A stretch of DNA of 64,000 nt, taken from Bog-473 sp963707835 (GTDB lineage: Bacteria > Actinomycetota > Acidimicrobiia > Acidimicrobiales > RAAP-2). Location: NCBI GenBank assembly GCA_963707835.1, contig CAVPRI010000001.1, positions 1,116,001-1,180,000 of the forward strand, given 5' to 3'. A model generated the notes under the pieces. That model worked only from the letters and a program-made list of their open reading frames with translations. It did no database searches and was not told the origin of the DNA. Of the stretch, positions 36,436 to 45,528 are shown piece after piece. The number at the start of each line of letters is the position of its first letter. Position 1 is the stretch's first letter. The position numbers and the translations under genes were made by a program.

Positions 36436-37956
36436 TCAGGAGATCTTGAGGTGCTCCACGAGTCCCAGGACTCCAGCCGGCTGGCCCCAGCTGGAGAACG
36501 TTCCGTAGCCAGCCAGAGTACCCAGACCTCCGCCACTCGCCCCACCCGACGTGATGAGGAAGGTGCCACTCGTCAAGCCGTTCGGGGACACGGTGCCGTA
36601 TGCCCTGATTGACACAGTGCCACTCTGGCCCTCGAAGGTGCAGGCGCAATTGTCGAACGCAGTGAACGATTCTGATCCATTCGGGTAAGTGGTGGCTGCA
36701 ACGGCTTCCCCGGTTGCGCCGAGTGGTTGGGACGGGTCAAATGTCTCTGATCCAGTGAGGCCGTTGCCGCTGAGGATCACGTTGTTCACCTGAGCCGCCA
36801 ACATGTCGCCCGATTCGGTCGTACCAAGGCTCAGCGAGACCTCGCTCGGTCCGACCTGTGCGTGCTTGCCCCAGAAGGTCGTCAGGCCCCACTTGCTCAC
36901 CGCGATGTGCTCGGGGATGCACGTGGTCGAGGTGCAGGTCTGCGGAGGCGTCTGCATCGACAGCGCTCCCGGTGATGGGTTCAGCTGCAACACGTTGAAC
37001 CCACACTGTCCGAAACCGATACCCCCCACCACGTTCGGGGCGGCGCCACCATCACCGAACTGAACCCCGGAGGTTCCTCCCGCGGAGTTGGCAAAGCAGG
37101 TCATGTTGCCATTGATGAGGTTGCTTCCGATCTCCATGGCGTCAGGGTCGCCCATGGTGTCGTTCACCCATGTGGCGCTTCCACCGACTTGGACACGGAG
37201 CGACCCGAGCCAGCACGAGGTCAAACCGCTCATGGCGAAGTTCCCACCAACTGTGGCGTCCTCAAAGTCGCTATAGACGGGCGTGAACAGCAAGTTCGGA
37301 TCCTCTGACCAAGGTGCCGGTGGGACGGGTCCGCTCTGCGTTGGAACGGTCACCGCCGAGCAGTTCTCCGCCGCTGCACCCCCGCCGCCACCGAGCAGGC
37401 TGACGTTGCCGTCGATGGCTGCCGAGTGCACCACCACACCCAGTGCCCCATAGCCCGTGACGTTCCCAGCGATTCGATCGTAGGTAATGCCGGGTGGGTT
37501 CGAGCACGAGATGTTCGGCGAGCACCCGAAGAGGAGGACGCCCCCGGAACCGACGTTCACGTTGCCGCCCACCACAACGGTTGCCGGCACGACAGGGCTC
37601 CCTGTCGGGTCGCCGGGCGTGACAGCATCGAGGAGTGCACCCGGCGCGATGTCGAGGTCGCCCCTTATGGTGATGTTGCCCGCCGGCATATAGCAAGTTC
37701 CCGTAACGACGACAGAGCCGTAGGTGCCCTGCGGGATGATCCCGCCGTTGGCACCGTTGCAGGTGTAAGAGCTGCCTGAAAACGGAGGCGGATAGGGAAG
37801 ATGTCCAAACCGGATTCCGTGGCGGTCCCCGAAGGACGGACCACCGAACGGGCCGGAAGCGCCAGCGGCGGTCGCTCCGAACACCAAGAACGAGCCGACC
37901 ATTACGAGAGCGAGCACGGGCGCGAAATGCGCACGCCCCAGCGGACCTGTTCTCAC
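36436..37956 (-). CDS. Secreted protein of unknown function
   Basis: A 506-residue exported protein. GTG 37956 follows GGGAGGG at a good distance. The signal peptide is FAPVLALVMVGSFLVFGATAAGASG. The mature part is Gly/Asn/Thr-rich and seems to be a repetitive beta structure with regularly spaced GNV/GGNVNV/GNITI motifs (ITIRGDLDIAPGALL, VVVGGNVNVGSGGVLLFG, IDGNVSLLGGGG), which suggests a beta-helix. Several Cys are present. I do not recognise the family. The C-terminal half contains a separate globular stretch (EHIAVSKWGLTTFWGKHAQVG). Confidence 0.8.
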   Translation of the reverse strand: MRTGPLGRAHFAPVLALVMVGSFLVFGATAAGASGPFGGPSFGDRHGIRFGHLPYPPPFSGSSYTCNGANGGIIPQGTYGSVVVTGTCYMPAGNITIRGDLDIAPGALLDAVTPGDPTGSPVVPATVVVGGNVNVGSGGVLLFGCSPNISCSNPPGITYDRIAGNVTGYGALGVVVHSAAIDGNVSLLGGGGGAAAENCSAVTVPTQSGPVPPAPWSEDPNLLFTPVYSDFEDATVGGNFAMSGLTSCWLGSLRVQVGGSATWVNDTMGDPDAMEIGSNLINGNMTCFANSAGGTSGVQFGDGGAAPNVVGGIGFGQCGFNVLQLNPSPGALSMQTPPQTCTSTTCIPEHIAVSKWGLTTFWGKHAQVGPSEVSLSLGTTESGDMLAAQVNNVILSGNGLTGSETFDPSQPLGATGEAVAATTYPNGSESFTAFDNCACTFEGQSGTVSIRAYGTVSPNGLTSGTFLITSGGASGGGLGTLAGYGTFSSWGQPAGVLGLVEHLKIS

Positions 37957-38179
37957 GTGGAACCCTCCCCCCGGACGGCTTTGTTCTCGGACACCTTCTC
38001 CCCAATGTCATCGCAACCGCAATAGGAGAAAAGTCACAAATCTTGGAAAACGGCCAGGCCGAGCACCTCTCGGTCGTCAGTGAAGGGCTGGCTCGACACT
38101 CCGACCCCACCGAGGGCTAGCGTCCCGCTTGGCGTGATCCATTGGGGATTGGCCGAACACGACGGAGAGGTGGTGTTCA

Positions 38180-38455
38180 ATGGCACTCGGAATCTATTTC
38201 GTGCACGAAGGGTTCACGCCCGAGAAATACAACAGTGCAATCAAGAAGCTGGAAGCGGCCGGTGCAGGTAGCCCGAAGGGGCGCACGTATCACTGTGCTC
38301 TCGAATCGAACGGCGCGATCCAGGTCTTCGACATCTGGGAGTCCCAGGCGGACTTTGATGCTTTCGGGACAACGCTCGTGCCGATCCTCGCCGAGTTGGG
38401 TGTCGAACTGAAGGAGCCGATGGTCGCCACGGTCCACAACGTGATCGCCGGCTGA
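38180..38455 (+). CDS. Small dimeric alpha/beta-barrel (ABM-like) protein
   Basis: A 91-residue protein with the ferredoxin-like ABM pattern: MALGIYFVHEGFTPEKYNSAIKKLEAAG, then FDIWESQADFDAF and TLVPILAELGV. Such proteins act as small monooxygenases, isomerases or ligand binders; no catalytic residue can be assigned. GGAGAGG precedes the ATG by about ten bases. The gap 37957-38179 upstream shows no other gene. Confidence 0.75.
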   Translation: MALGIYFVHEGFTPEKYNSAIKKLEAAGAGSPKGRTYHCALESNGAIQVFDIWESQADFDAFGTTLVPILAELGVELKEPMVATVHNVIAG

Positions 38456-38605
38456 GTCTTTCAAGCTGAGCGCTCAGGTGGCCAGTTCGTGGCCATTTGA
38501 CGGCACCCCTGTCCGAACGTGCGGGCGGGGGGCCACCAAGGGTGCCCGGGTGCATGCGACCATTCGGCGCTGGGTGCGGATCCCGATGTCGGTGGTCCTG
38601 TTCGG

Positions 38606-39133
38606 TCAGCCCATGGACTTCGCTCCATCGATCGTCTCGCGGATGATGTCGGCGTGACCGGCATGTTGGGCTGTCTCGGCCACGATGTGCAGGAGCACCC
38701 GGCGAGCGGACCACTGTGCGCCGGGTTCGAACCAAGGGGCCTCGGGAAGCATGTGGGATGCGTCCAGCGAGGGCAGTGAGATCACCAGCTCGTCGGTGCC
38801 TCGTGCCACGTCCTCGTAGCGAGCGACGAGGGCCGACAGTGTCTCGCCTTGTGCCATGCGAAAGCCTGCTGCATGGGCCTCGTAGGCAGTCTCATCCGAC
38901 GGCCCGATGGCGTCAGGACCCTTCTCGATGAAACGGACCCATCCCTCTTCGACCAGGGACACGTGCTTGATGATCCCGCCCAAGCAGAGCTTGCTGGCCG
39001 TCGGCGTCAGCCGGGCTTGATCATCCACCAGGCCCGAGACGCTCCGGAGGAGGAGATTCCGGTGCTGATCCAAGGCACCGAGGAGGTCATTCCGCTCGAG
39101 GTTGGTCATGGAGGGGGAGGTGTCGGTGGTCAT
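38606..39133 (-). CDS. DinB-family (mycothiol-dependent-type) protein
   Basis: A 175-residue four-helix DinB/DUF664 protein. Metal-ligand His residues appear in GGIIKHVSLVEEGW and LLHIVAETAQHAGHADIIRE. Many actinobacterial members are mycothiol-dependent transferases or detoxifiers. ATG 39133 has AAAGG upstream; GTG 39172 is a longer option. It diverges from a WYL regulator across ~100 bp, so it is a likely target of that regulator. Confidence 0.88.
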   Translation of the reverse strand: MTTDTSPSMTNLERNDLLGALDQHRNLLLRSVSGLVDDQARLTPTASKLCLGGIIKHVSLVEEGWVRFIEKGPDAIGPSDETAYEAHAAGFRMAQGETLSALVARYEDVARGTDELVISLPSLDASHMLPEAPWFEPGAQWSARRVLLHIVAETAQHAGHADIIRETIDGAKSMG

Positions 39134-39232
39134 GGGGAGCGGCCTTTCTACGAGGGCTTCATCTGGCGTCACGCACCACCGTGAATCCCTTAGCGGTCAA
39201 GTTCTGGCCTAAATCGTGAGATACTTGTCAAG

Positions 39233-40203
39233 ATGGCAAGCCCGGGCACGCGAACCCTGCGACTGTTGTCCCTCTTGCAGTCCCGTCGCTACTGGGCCGG
39301 GGGCGAACTGGCTGCTCGCCTCGAGGTCTCACCTCGCACTCTCCGTCGTGACATCGACCGGCTCAGAGACCTTGGTTACCCGGTTGATGCACGCCGGGGC
39401 GTGGACGGCGGCTACCAACTCGCAGCCGGGGCCGTGCTTCCCCCCTCCTGCTCGACAACGATGAGGCGGTTGCGATCGGGGTGGGGATGCACTCGGCCAT
39501 CCAGGCCGGCACCGTCACCGGCATCGAGGATTCGTCACTTCGGGCGCTCAGCAAAGTAATCAAGGTCATGCCGTCCGCGCTCCGCCGTCGCATCGACGCC
39601 CTCGCCGCCATGACCGTTCCTGCCCCCTGGCAGCAGTCCGCCACCAGCGTTGAGGCAGACGTGCTGGTCTCGGTCGCCCAGGCCTGCCGAGACGGTGAGC
39701 GCCTGGAGTTCGCGTATGTCGACCACGCCGGCGCAGCCAGTACCCGAGAGGTTGATCCGCACCGGTTGGTCTTGCTCGGCAGGCGCTGGTACCTCGTGGC
39801 GTGGGACCTGACTCGATTCGACTGGCGAACCTTTCGTCTGGACCGACTGGCCGAACCGAAGATCACGGGCGTCCATGCCATCCCTCGCCGACCGCCGGCT
39901 GAGGATGCTGCAGCATTCGTCAGATCCAGTATCGAGAGCGTGACATCGAGATACGAGGTGGAAGTGCTCATCGACGCCCCCGCGGCCGCGGCCCGAGAGC
40001 GCATCGGCCCGTGGGGCAGCCTCGAAGACGTGGGATCCGGACAATGCCGGTTTCGCATGACCTCTGACTCACTCGATTGGGCGACACTGGCTCTGGGAAA
40101 TGCGCGTGCGGAGTTCCAGGTGCTCTCTCCACCTGCGCTGCTGGACCACCTCAGAGATCGCGCCGGTCTCTTTGAGCGCGCTGCCACGCGAGGCCTCGGC
40201 TGA
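39233..40203 (+). pseudogene. HTH-WYL domain transcriptional regulator, frameshifted
   Basis: The N-terminal winged helix-turn-helix (LSLLQSRRYWAGGELAARLEVSPRTLRRDIDRL) is followed by GYPVDARRGVDGGYQLAAGAVLPP. There the frame must change near 39445 in a C-run (CCCCCC) to reach IGVGMHSAIQAGTVTG and the WYL-type ligand domain (ERLEFAYVDHAGAASTREVDPHRLVLLGRRWYLVAWD). One missing C would restore the gene. It probably regulates the divergent dinB-like gene. Confidence 0.82.
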
Positions 40204-40261
40204 ACCATTGTCTTTGACCCATCTGAAGCGACTGAACGGCCTGCACCCAGCGAGCTGGCTA

Positions 40262-40880
40262 TCAGGCGTTGACTGACCTGGCGTCCGGTGGACCGTCCAG
40301 AATCGTCGGAACGTACTCGAGGAGTTGGATGCGACCGTCGAACGTTCGATGGCTGATCATGTCGAGAGCGACGTCAGGATAGCCATCGTAGATCCGATCT
40401 CGGCCGCTGCCTCCGGTGATGACGGGAAAGCCAACCACGCGGAAGCGATCGACAAGGTCAGCCTTCAGGAGAGAGCGGCAAAGGGTGAGGCTGCCGATGG
40501 TGCGCATCGACTTGGAGCTCCGCTGCTTCATCTCCCGCACGGACTCAACGGGGTCTTGAGAAACGAGCCGCGAGTTGGCCCAAGAAAGGGGCTCGGTCAA
40601 CGTTGTCGAGAATGACGACCTTCGACATGCCCGCCAGCGCATCGGTGCCGGGCTCGCCTTGGGCGGCGAATCCTGACATGACACGGTACGTGGTGGCACC
40701 CATCAGGATGGTGTAGTCAGCTTCGGGTTGCGCTCCCAACCACGTCAGATACCCGGGTCCTTCCAGCCCCCACCAGCCCGGCCAGCCCTCGGCGGCCGCG
40801 TGCCCATCGAGAGAAGTGATGAAGTCAACGAGAAGTTCTGACAAGGTCGTGTCCTTTTCCTCGGATCTCGGTCCTCTCAT
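40262..40880 (-). pseudogene. Dihydrofolate reductase/RibD-C family protein, frameshifted
   Basis: The N-terminal part has LVDFITSLDGHAAAEGWPG, ADYTILMGATTYRVMSGF and GMSKVV. The C-terminal part continues in the next frame as FSTTLTEPLSWANSRLVSQDP, KSMRTIGSLTLCRSLL and DRFRVVGFPVITGGSGRDRIYDG. One extra base near 40612 explains the break. Family members are NADPH-dependent reductases of unknown substrate in many actinobacteria. Confidence 0.78.
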
Positions 40881-41182
40881 TGGCTACCACGAAGGCCGTG
40901 GGTTCCCCACCCTGCCCAACCGCCAAATACCCGTCGGCGCCCTCGCATATCCAAACGATCCGGCGACGCTCCTATCACTTGTCAACCCCTCTTCGGGGGT
41001 TCGGGAGTGAAAACAGCGGACAGAACATTGATGAGTCACTCGGAGTGAGGACAGGCTCTTATCGGGTCACGCGTTTTCGAGATGGTGGCCCGGGATGAGG
41101 GTCGGCGAATCGCTGGAAAGTCAGCCCTGGGCTTCTCCGGGTTTGACGGACATCCGCCATCAGGTGCACAGCACCAGAGAGG

Positions 41183-41500
41183 ATGCCCATCATGGACACC
41201 ATGGAGAGGAAGAAGCCCCGTCCCCGCCGGTCGTTCACCCCGGAGTTCAAAGCCGAGATCGTCGAGCACTGCAGACGCGGTGACCGCTCGATCGGCCAGG
41301 TTGCTCGGGACTTCGACCTGACAGAGACGAACGTGCGGAGCTGGGTGAAGCAGGCCGAGATCGACGCCGGCGAGCGGCCCGGACTGAGCACAGAAGAGCG
41401 CGCCGAGCTGGCACGCCTGCGCCACGAGAACCGCCAGCTGCGCCTCGACAACGAGACGCTGAAGCGAGCAACAAGTTTCTTCGCCCGGGAGACCCGATGA
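41183..41500 (+). CDS. IS3-family transposase OrfA
   Basis: A 105-residue DNA-binding subunit: helix-turn-helix SFTPEFKAEIVEHCRRGDRSIGQVARDF followed by a leucine zipper (ARLRHENRQLRLDNETLKRA). ATG 41192 with AGAGAGG upstream is an equally good start. It ends overlapping OrfB by four bases (ATGA). A classical A6G slip site is not evident, so OrfB may be made by re-initiation rather than by programmed frameshifting. Confidence 0.9.
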   Translation: MPIMDTMERKKPRPRRSFTPEFKAEIVEHCRRGDRSIGQVARDFDLTETNVRSWVKQAEIDAGERPGLSTEERAELARLRHENRQLRLDNETLKRATSFFARETR

Positions 41501-42387
41501 CGGTGGACCCGTTCATCGAGGCGGAAGAAGCTGCAGGTCACGGCGCCAAGCGCGCCTGTCGCCTGCTCGAAGTCTCCCGGTCCGCCTACTACGAGCGCAA
41601 GAAGGCCGTCCCCTCGGAGCGCGACGTCACCGACGCCGAGTTGACCGAGAAGATCAAAGAGGTCCACGACGAGTCCAAGGGCACCTATGGGTGCCTGCGG
41701 GTGCGCAAGGCCCTCAGCGACGAGGGCACCGAGGTCGGCAAGTGGCGGGTGCGCCGGCTCATGCGAACGGCCGGCCTCGAGGGCCGGGCCAAGAAGCGCT
41801 GGCGCACGACGACGGTGGCCGATCCCCAAGCCGAGGCGGCCAAGGACCTGATCCAACGCCACTTCGGGCCGTGCGAAGAGCTCGACCGTCGCTATGTCGG
41901 CGACATCACCTACGTCGCGACCTGGGAAGGCTGGGCCTACCTGGCCACGGTCATCGACCTGGCCTCTCGACGCGTCGTGGGCTGGGCGCTGGCCGACCAC
42001 ATGCGCACCGAGCTCGTCGAAGAGGCCCTGCAGATGGCCTTCGTCCAGCGCCGACCCCCAGAGGGCGTCATCTTCCACTCCGACCGGGGATGCCAGTACA
42101 CGAGCGGTGACTACGCGGAGTTGGCCCAGACCAACGGCGTCGTGCTCTCGGTCGGACGCAAGGGCGAGTGCTGGGACAACGCGGTGGCCGAGAGCTTCTT
42201 CGCCACCATCAAGCGCGAGCTCATCGACACGCGGGCCTGGCCGACGAGAGCGGGACTTCGCCGCGCTGTCTTCGAGTACATCGAAGGCTGGTACAACACG
42301 CGTCGTCTGCACAGCTCGCTCGGTTACATGAGCCCCGCCAAGTACGAAGCACTCATCCACCACAACGCCGACCGTCAGGCGGCATGA
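41497..42387 (+). CDS. IS3-family transposase OrfB (DDE integrase)
   Basis: A 296-residue catalytic subunit. A helical N-domain (GAKRACRLLEVSRSAYYERKK and GTYGCLRVRKAL) precedes the rve core, with catalytic Asp in YVGDITYV, Asp in IFHSDRGCQY and Glu in NAVAESFFATIKREL. The end WYNTRRLHSSLGYMSPAKYE is typical. The frame is intact, so the element may still be active. Confidence 0.95.
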   Translation: MTVDPFIEAEEAAGHGAKRACRLLEVSRSAYYERKKAVPSERDVTDAELTEKIKEVHDESKGTYGCLRVRKALSDEGTEVGKWRVRRLMRTAGLEGRAKKRWRTTTVADPQAEAAKDLIQRHFGPCEELDRRYVGDITYVATWEGWAYLATVIDLASRRVVGWALADHMRTELVEEALQMAFVQRRPPEGVIFHSDRGCQYTSGDYAELAQTNGVVLSVGRKGECWDNAVAESFFATIKRELIDTRAWPTRAGLRRAVFEYIEGWYNTRRLHSSLGYMSPAKYEALIHHNADRQAA

Positions 42388-42476
42388 TCAACACAACAAA
42401 CCTGTCCGTCGAACCCGGTCAAGCCCACCCCGAGGGACGACAGAACTGGGGAGAGCCAGACCCTCGGCCCAGGGAT

Positions 42477-43521
42477 CTAGCCGCGAGGCAGGTAGCGATA
42501 GACCTCGCGGGCGACGTAGCGCTTCAAGATGCGGATGACCTCGTGGGTGGTCTTGCCCTCCTTGACTCGACGTTCGAAGTAGAGCTGGGTCTCGGGATCA
42601 TGGGCGATGCGGACCATCACAATGCGCCAGAGCGCGCTGTTGGCCTGACGGTCCCCGCCGTCGTGGACCTTGACCCGGCCGCTGTTCTTGCCCGAGCCCT
42701 TGGGGATGGGCGACACCCCACACAGGTGGGCCCAGGCCGCCTCTGAATGAAGGCGCTCGGGGTTGTCGCCGGCGGCCATAACGAGAGCCGCCGCCGTGTC
42801 GGGACCGACACCGAAGAGCTTGAGAAGATCGGGCACGGTGGCGACAAGGAGCGCTTCGATCCTCTCGTTGAGCTCGGCCAGTTCGTCGTCGAGCGAGCCG
42901 ATCCGGCGGGCAAGCGAGGACAGCGACGCCTTGGTGGCCGCAGTTACCGGATCGAGTGATCGGCCGGGACGTAGCCCCTTTCCCTTGGCGACCAGTGCGG
43001 GCACCGAAAGGCCCTTCATCCGGCAACGGAGCTGCTCAGGAGCGCTGTAGCCGAGGTGACGCATCTGGACCAAGGCCTTGCCCCTGGCCTGGCGGGCCGA
43101 GCGCTTGGCGACGACGAGAACCCGGATGGCCTCGACCGCACCGTCGCGCGACTTGGGCTTTGCCTCTCGCCCGACCACTCAAGGCGGCCCGGGCGGCTTC
43201 GATGGCGTCGAGGGGATCGGACTTGCCGCTGCGACGACGCTTCTGGCGATCCGGTCGATCGACCTCGAGGACCTCGACGCCCACCCGGCGTAGATAGCGG
43301 GCCAGGCCCGAGCCATAGGACCCAGTGCCCTCGACGCCGATCTTGGTGACGTCGCCGAAGGTCTCGAGCCAGCCCAGCAGTGCCTGGTAGCCGGTGGAAT
43401 CGGTCGAGAAGCTCTCGGTGCCGAGCAGTCCCCCGAGCGGATCGAGCGCTGCGGCCACGTGGACGTCGCGGTGGGTGTCGACACCACCGGTGATCCCACG
43501 CGCAGCTTCTACGATGGTCAT
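42477..43521 (-). pseudogene. IS110-family transposase, frameshifted
   Basis: The N-terminal DEDD/RuvC-like domain (ITGGVDTHRDVHVAAALD, IGVEGTGSYGSGLARYL, SGKSDPLDAIEAARAALSGR) continues in another frame after ~43165 as REAKPKSRDGAVEAIRVLVVAKRSA. The Tnp20 domain (LFGVGPDTAAALVMAAGDN, SEAAWAHLCGVSPIPKGSG) holds the catalytic Ser. One extra base breaks it. ATG 43521 has GAAGGG six bases upstream. The element abuts the IS3 copy. IS110 elements lack terminal repeats, so its ends are not defined here. Confidence 0.85.
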
Positions 43522-43539
43522 GGTCATCCCTTCTGTCAT

Positions 43540-43877
43540 TTGGAGTTAGGGATGGCACGGCCGTTCCGGATCGGAGCGACGGGCGGCCCAGGCTTGTTGC
43601 TGCAAGCCGGGCCAATCACCCCAACTTGGAGACGGGACGTGCCGTCTTTCAATGTGCGGCTGGAAGGTCTCGGTCGACGACGTCTTGCAACGTCACGGGA
43701 CTCCAAGTCAGACCGAACCTGCCAGCACTCCCGAAGCTATTTGGGACCAGCAATCAAGCGGTGGACCCTCAGAGAAGTATCAATGAACTGGGGCACGATG
43801 CCATCTGGCTGCTGCGCCCCGGTCTCGGTGAGGCTCTCGGCCTTCTCGGAGGCGAGGACTCGCAACCCCTCGGCACT
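43540..43877. other. Non-coding left end of the IS110 element, possible bridge RNA region
   Basis: No convincing gene. A strong stem-loop lies at 43585-43613: GGCCC, a bulged A, GGCTTG, loop TTGCTG, CAAGCC, GGGCC. IS110-family elements carry a structured bridge RNA upstream of the transposase, and this is the right place. Exact borders and guide loops cannot be set from one copy. Confidence 0.4.
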
Positions 43878-44840
43878 TCACGAAGTGGGGTCAGGAGGCG
43901 TGGCGCTTCTCGGCCCTGCCTCGTCCCGCGGACCCTGGCGCAGCAAGTCGAGCAGCTCCTCAGGGTCGAACGTCCGGGGCTCGGTCGTACGTAGGAAGTC
44001 CCTCAGGATCTCGACGAAGCGGGCGGGCTCCTCTGCTTGAGGGAAGTGGCCCACCCCCGGCATCACCTCCAACCTGCTGTGGGGGATTGCCTCGTGCGCT
44101 TGGTGGGCATGGTGGAGCGGAATGATCCTGTCGCGTTCGCCCCAAATGATGAGCGTTGGCATCTGTGCGCTCAGGTAGAGGCGGTCGGCGGCACTCACTG
44201 ACTGCCCCCCGGGGTCGATCACTGACCGCATGGTCCGGACGAAGGCGCGGCGGCTCTCACCTTCGGTCAATGACCTGTAAGAGCGCCACATCTCGATGGC
44301 CTCGGCGTTACGGAAGCCTCGGTCGCCCAGGAACTTGACGACAGAGTCCCCCCATCTCCCCGCGAAGGACGGGAAGAGCGCAGGCATTACGTACTCGGCC
44401 CCTGGCATGGTGGCGAGGCGGAGAATCCAGTTGACCTGGCGGCCCAAGCCTCCGGCATCGACGAGTACCAGGCGCTCGCAACGTTCGGGGAACTGATATG
44501 CGAACTGCATGGCAACTCCACCGCCGAAGGATTGCCCGACCACGGTGGCCCGGCCGATACCGAGGAGATTGAGGAAGTCACGCATGACAGTGGCAAGGTT
44601 GCCGAGCGAGTAGTCGCCCAGAGGCTTTTCCGATGCCCCGTGCCCGAGGAAGTCCGGGGCCAGCACCGTGAAGTCGCTCTCCAGCAACCCCATGGAGGGG
44701 ACCCAGGTGAGAGAGCTGCCGGCGATGCCGTGGAGCAGCAGCAACACCGGGCCCTGACCGCCACGCCGGTAGCCGATCTGGTGCCCGTGGATGGGCATGT
44801 ACTCGACTGCGAACTTCTCTGTGGAGTTCGTCGGCTTCAT
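43878..44840 (-). CDS. Alpha/beta hydrolase
   Basis: A 320-residue alpha/beta-hydrolase with oxyanion segment LLLHGIAGSSLTW, nucleophile elbow VVGQSFGGG (Ser), acid in IIWGERDRIIP and His in MPGVGHFPQAEEP. The cap domain and GVGHFPQ resemble C-C bond or ester hydrolases of aromatic catabolism, but no substrate can be named. The start ATG 44840 (MKPTNSTEKFAVEYMP) is preferred to the longer GTG option at 44996. Its 3' end lies near the IS110 region. Confidence 0.88.
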   Translation of the reverse strand: MKPTNSTEKFAVEYMPIHGHQIGYRRGGQGPVLLLLHGIAGSSLTWVPSMGLLESDFTVLAPDFLGHGASEKPLGDYSLGNLATVMRDFLNLLGIGRATVVGQSFGGGVAMQFAYQFPERCERLVLVDAGGLGRQVNWILRLATMPGAEYVMPALFPSFAGRWGDSVVKFLGDRGFRNAEAIEMWRSYRSLTEGESRRAFVRTMRSVIDPGGQSVSAADRLYLSAQMPTLIIWGERDRIIPLHHAHQAHEAIPHSRLEVMPGVGHFPQAEEPARFVEILRDFLRTTEPRTFDPEELLDLLRQGPRDEAGPRSATPPDPTS

Positions 44841-45029
44841 GGCCTCGGTGGGTCCTTTGTCCCCGGCGCTCCGCCCACCTGACGGACGGAGACTTGCAAC
44901 GTTCCATCGTAGGCAGTTGCACCCGAGCGCCGTGGGCGTGCCGCAAGGCGGTCCCCCGAGCGGTCGAACCGGGCCCCCCACAGGTACGAGCGGCATGGGT
45001 GTCCATGCCGTTGTGGATACTTCGCTTCG

Positions 45030-45422
45030 TTACCCAGGAGGCGAAAAGAACTCCAAAGCGATGTTGTCGGGATCACGGAACGACAAACCTGAGCCATACG
45101 GAGCGTCGACGATGCCACCATTTGGGATGCCGAGCTCATTGAGGCGGCGCTCCCATCCTTCGAGCTCCGACCGGCTCGCACAGGCAAATGCCAGATGATC
45201 CAGGCCGGGGCGTCGCTCGTTGAAGGGCTCTGCGGTCTTCAAGTCCGGGAACTGGTGAATTCCGACGAGCGTCCCTCCGGTGAGCCACACGACGTGGTGG
45301 AAAGGACCGGTGTCCTCATCGATCACCGGATCGGAGCCGAACAAACGCTGGTACCACGGACGGCTTCGCTCCAGGTCGCTCACCGTCAGAGCGACGTGGG
45401 TGATCGCAGGAAATTCGGCCAT
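45030..45422 (-). CDS. VOC/glyoxalase-fold protein
   Basis: A 130-residue single vicinal-oxygen-chelate domain protein: ITHVALTVSDLERSRPWYQRLFG, FHHVVWLTGGTLVGIHQF, GLDHLAFACASRSELEGW and FRDPDNIALEFF. Metal ligands are likely the first His, the middle His and the last Glu. Its substrate is unknown. A perfect AGGAGG six bases before ATG 45422 fixes the start. The gap 44841-45029 shows no gene. Confidence 0.88.
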   Translation of the reverse strand: MAEFPAITHVALTVSDLERSRPWYQRLFGSDPVIDEDTGPFHHVVWLTGGTLVGIHQFPDLKTAEPFNERRPGLDHLAFACASRSELEGWERRLNELGIPNGGIVDAPYGSGLSFRDPDNIALEFFSPPG

Positions 45423-45528
45423 GGGGAACCTCCTCGCCGTAAAGTGTGTCAGGAGGCTATCCGGGTCTCGTTCCCGGCGCACGAAGAAGCCACTTTCCGG
45501 CCTCGGCCGGTACACGGAGTCATGCTTG

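Larger units (their letters stand above)
41128..42427 (+). mobile_element. IS3-family insertion sequence (1300 bp)
   Basis: The 25-bp terminal inverted repeats at 41128-41152 and 42403-42427 agree at 22 positions and begin TG and end CA as in IS3 elements. A 3-bp target duplication CCC flanks both ends (41125-41127 and 42428-42430). Two overlapping transposase frames fill the interior. The 247-bp stretch upstream (40881-41127) shows no gene. Confidence 0.88.
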
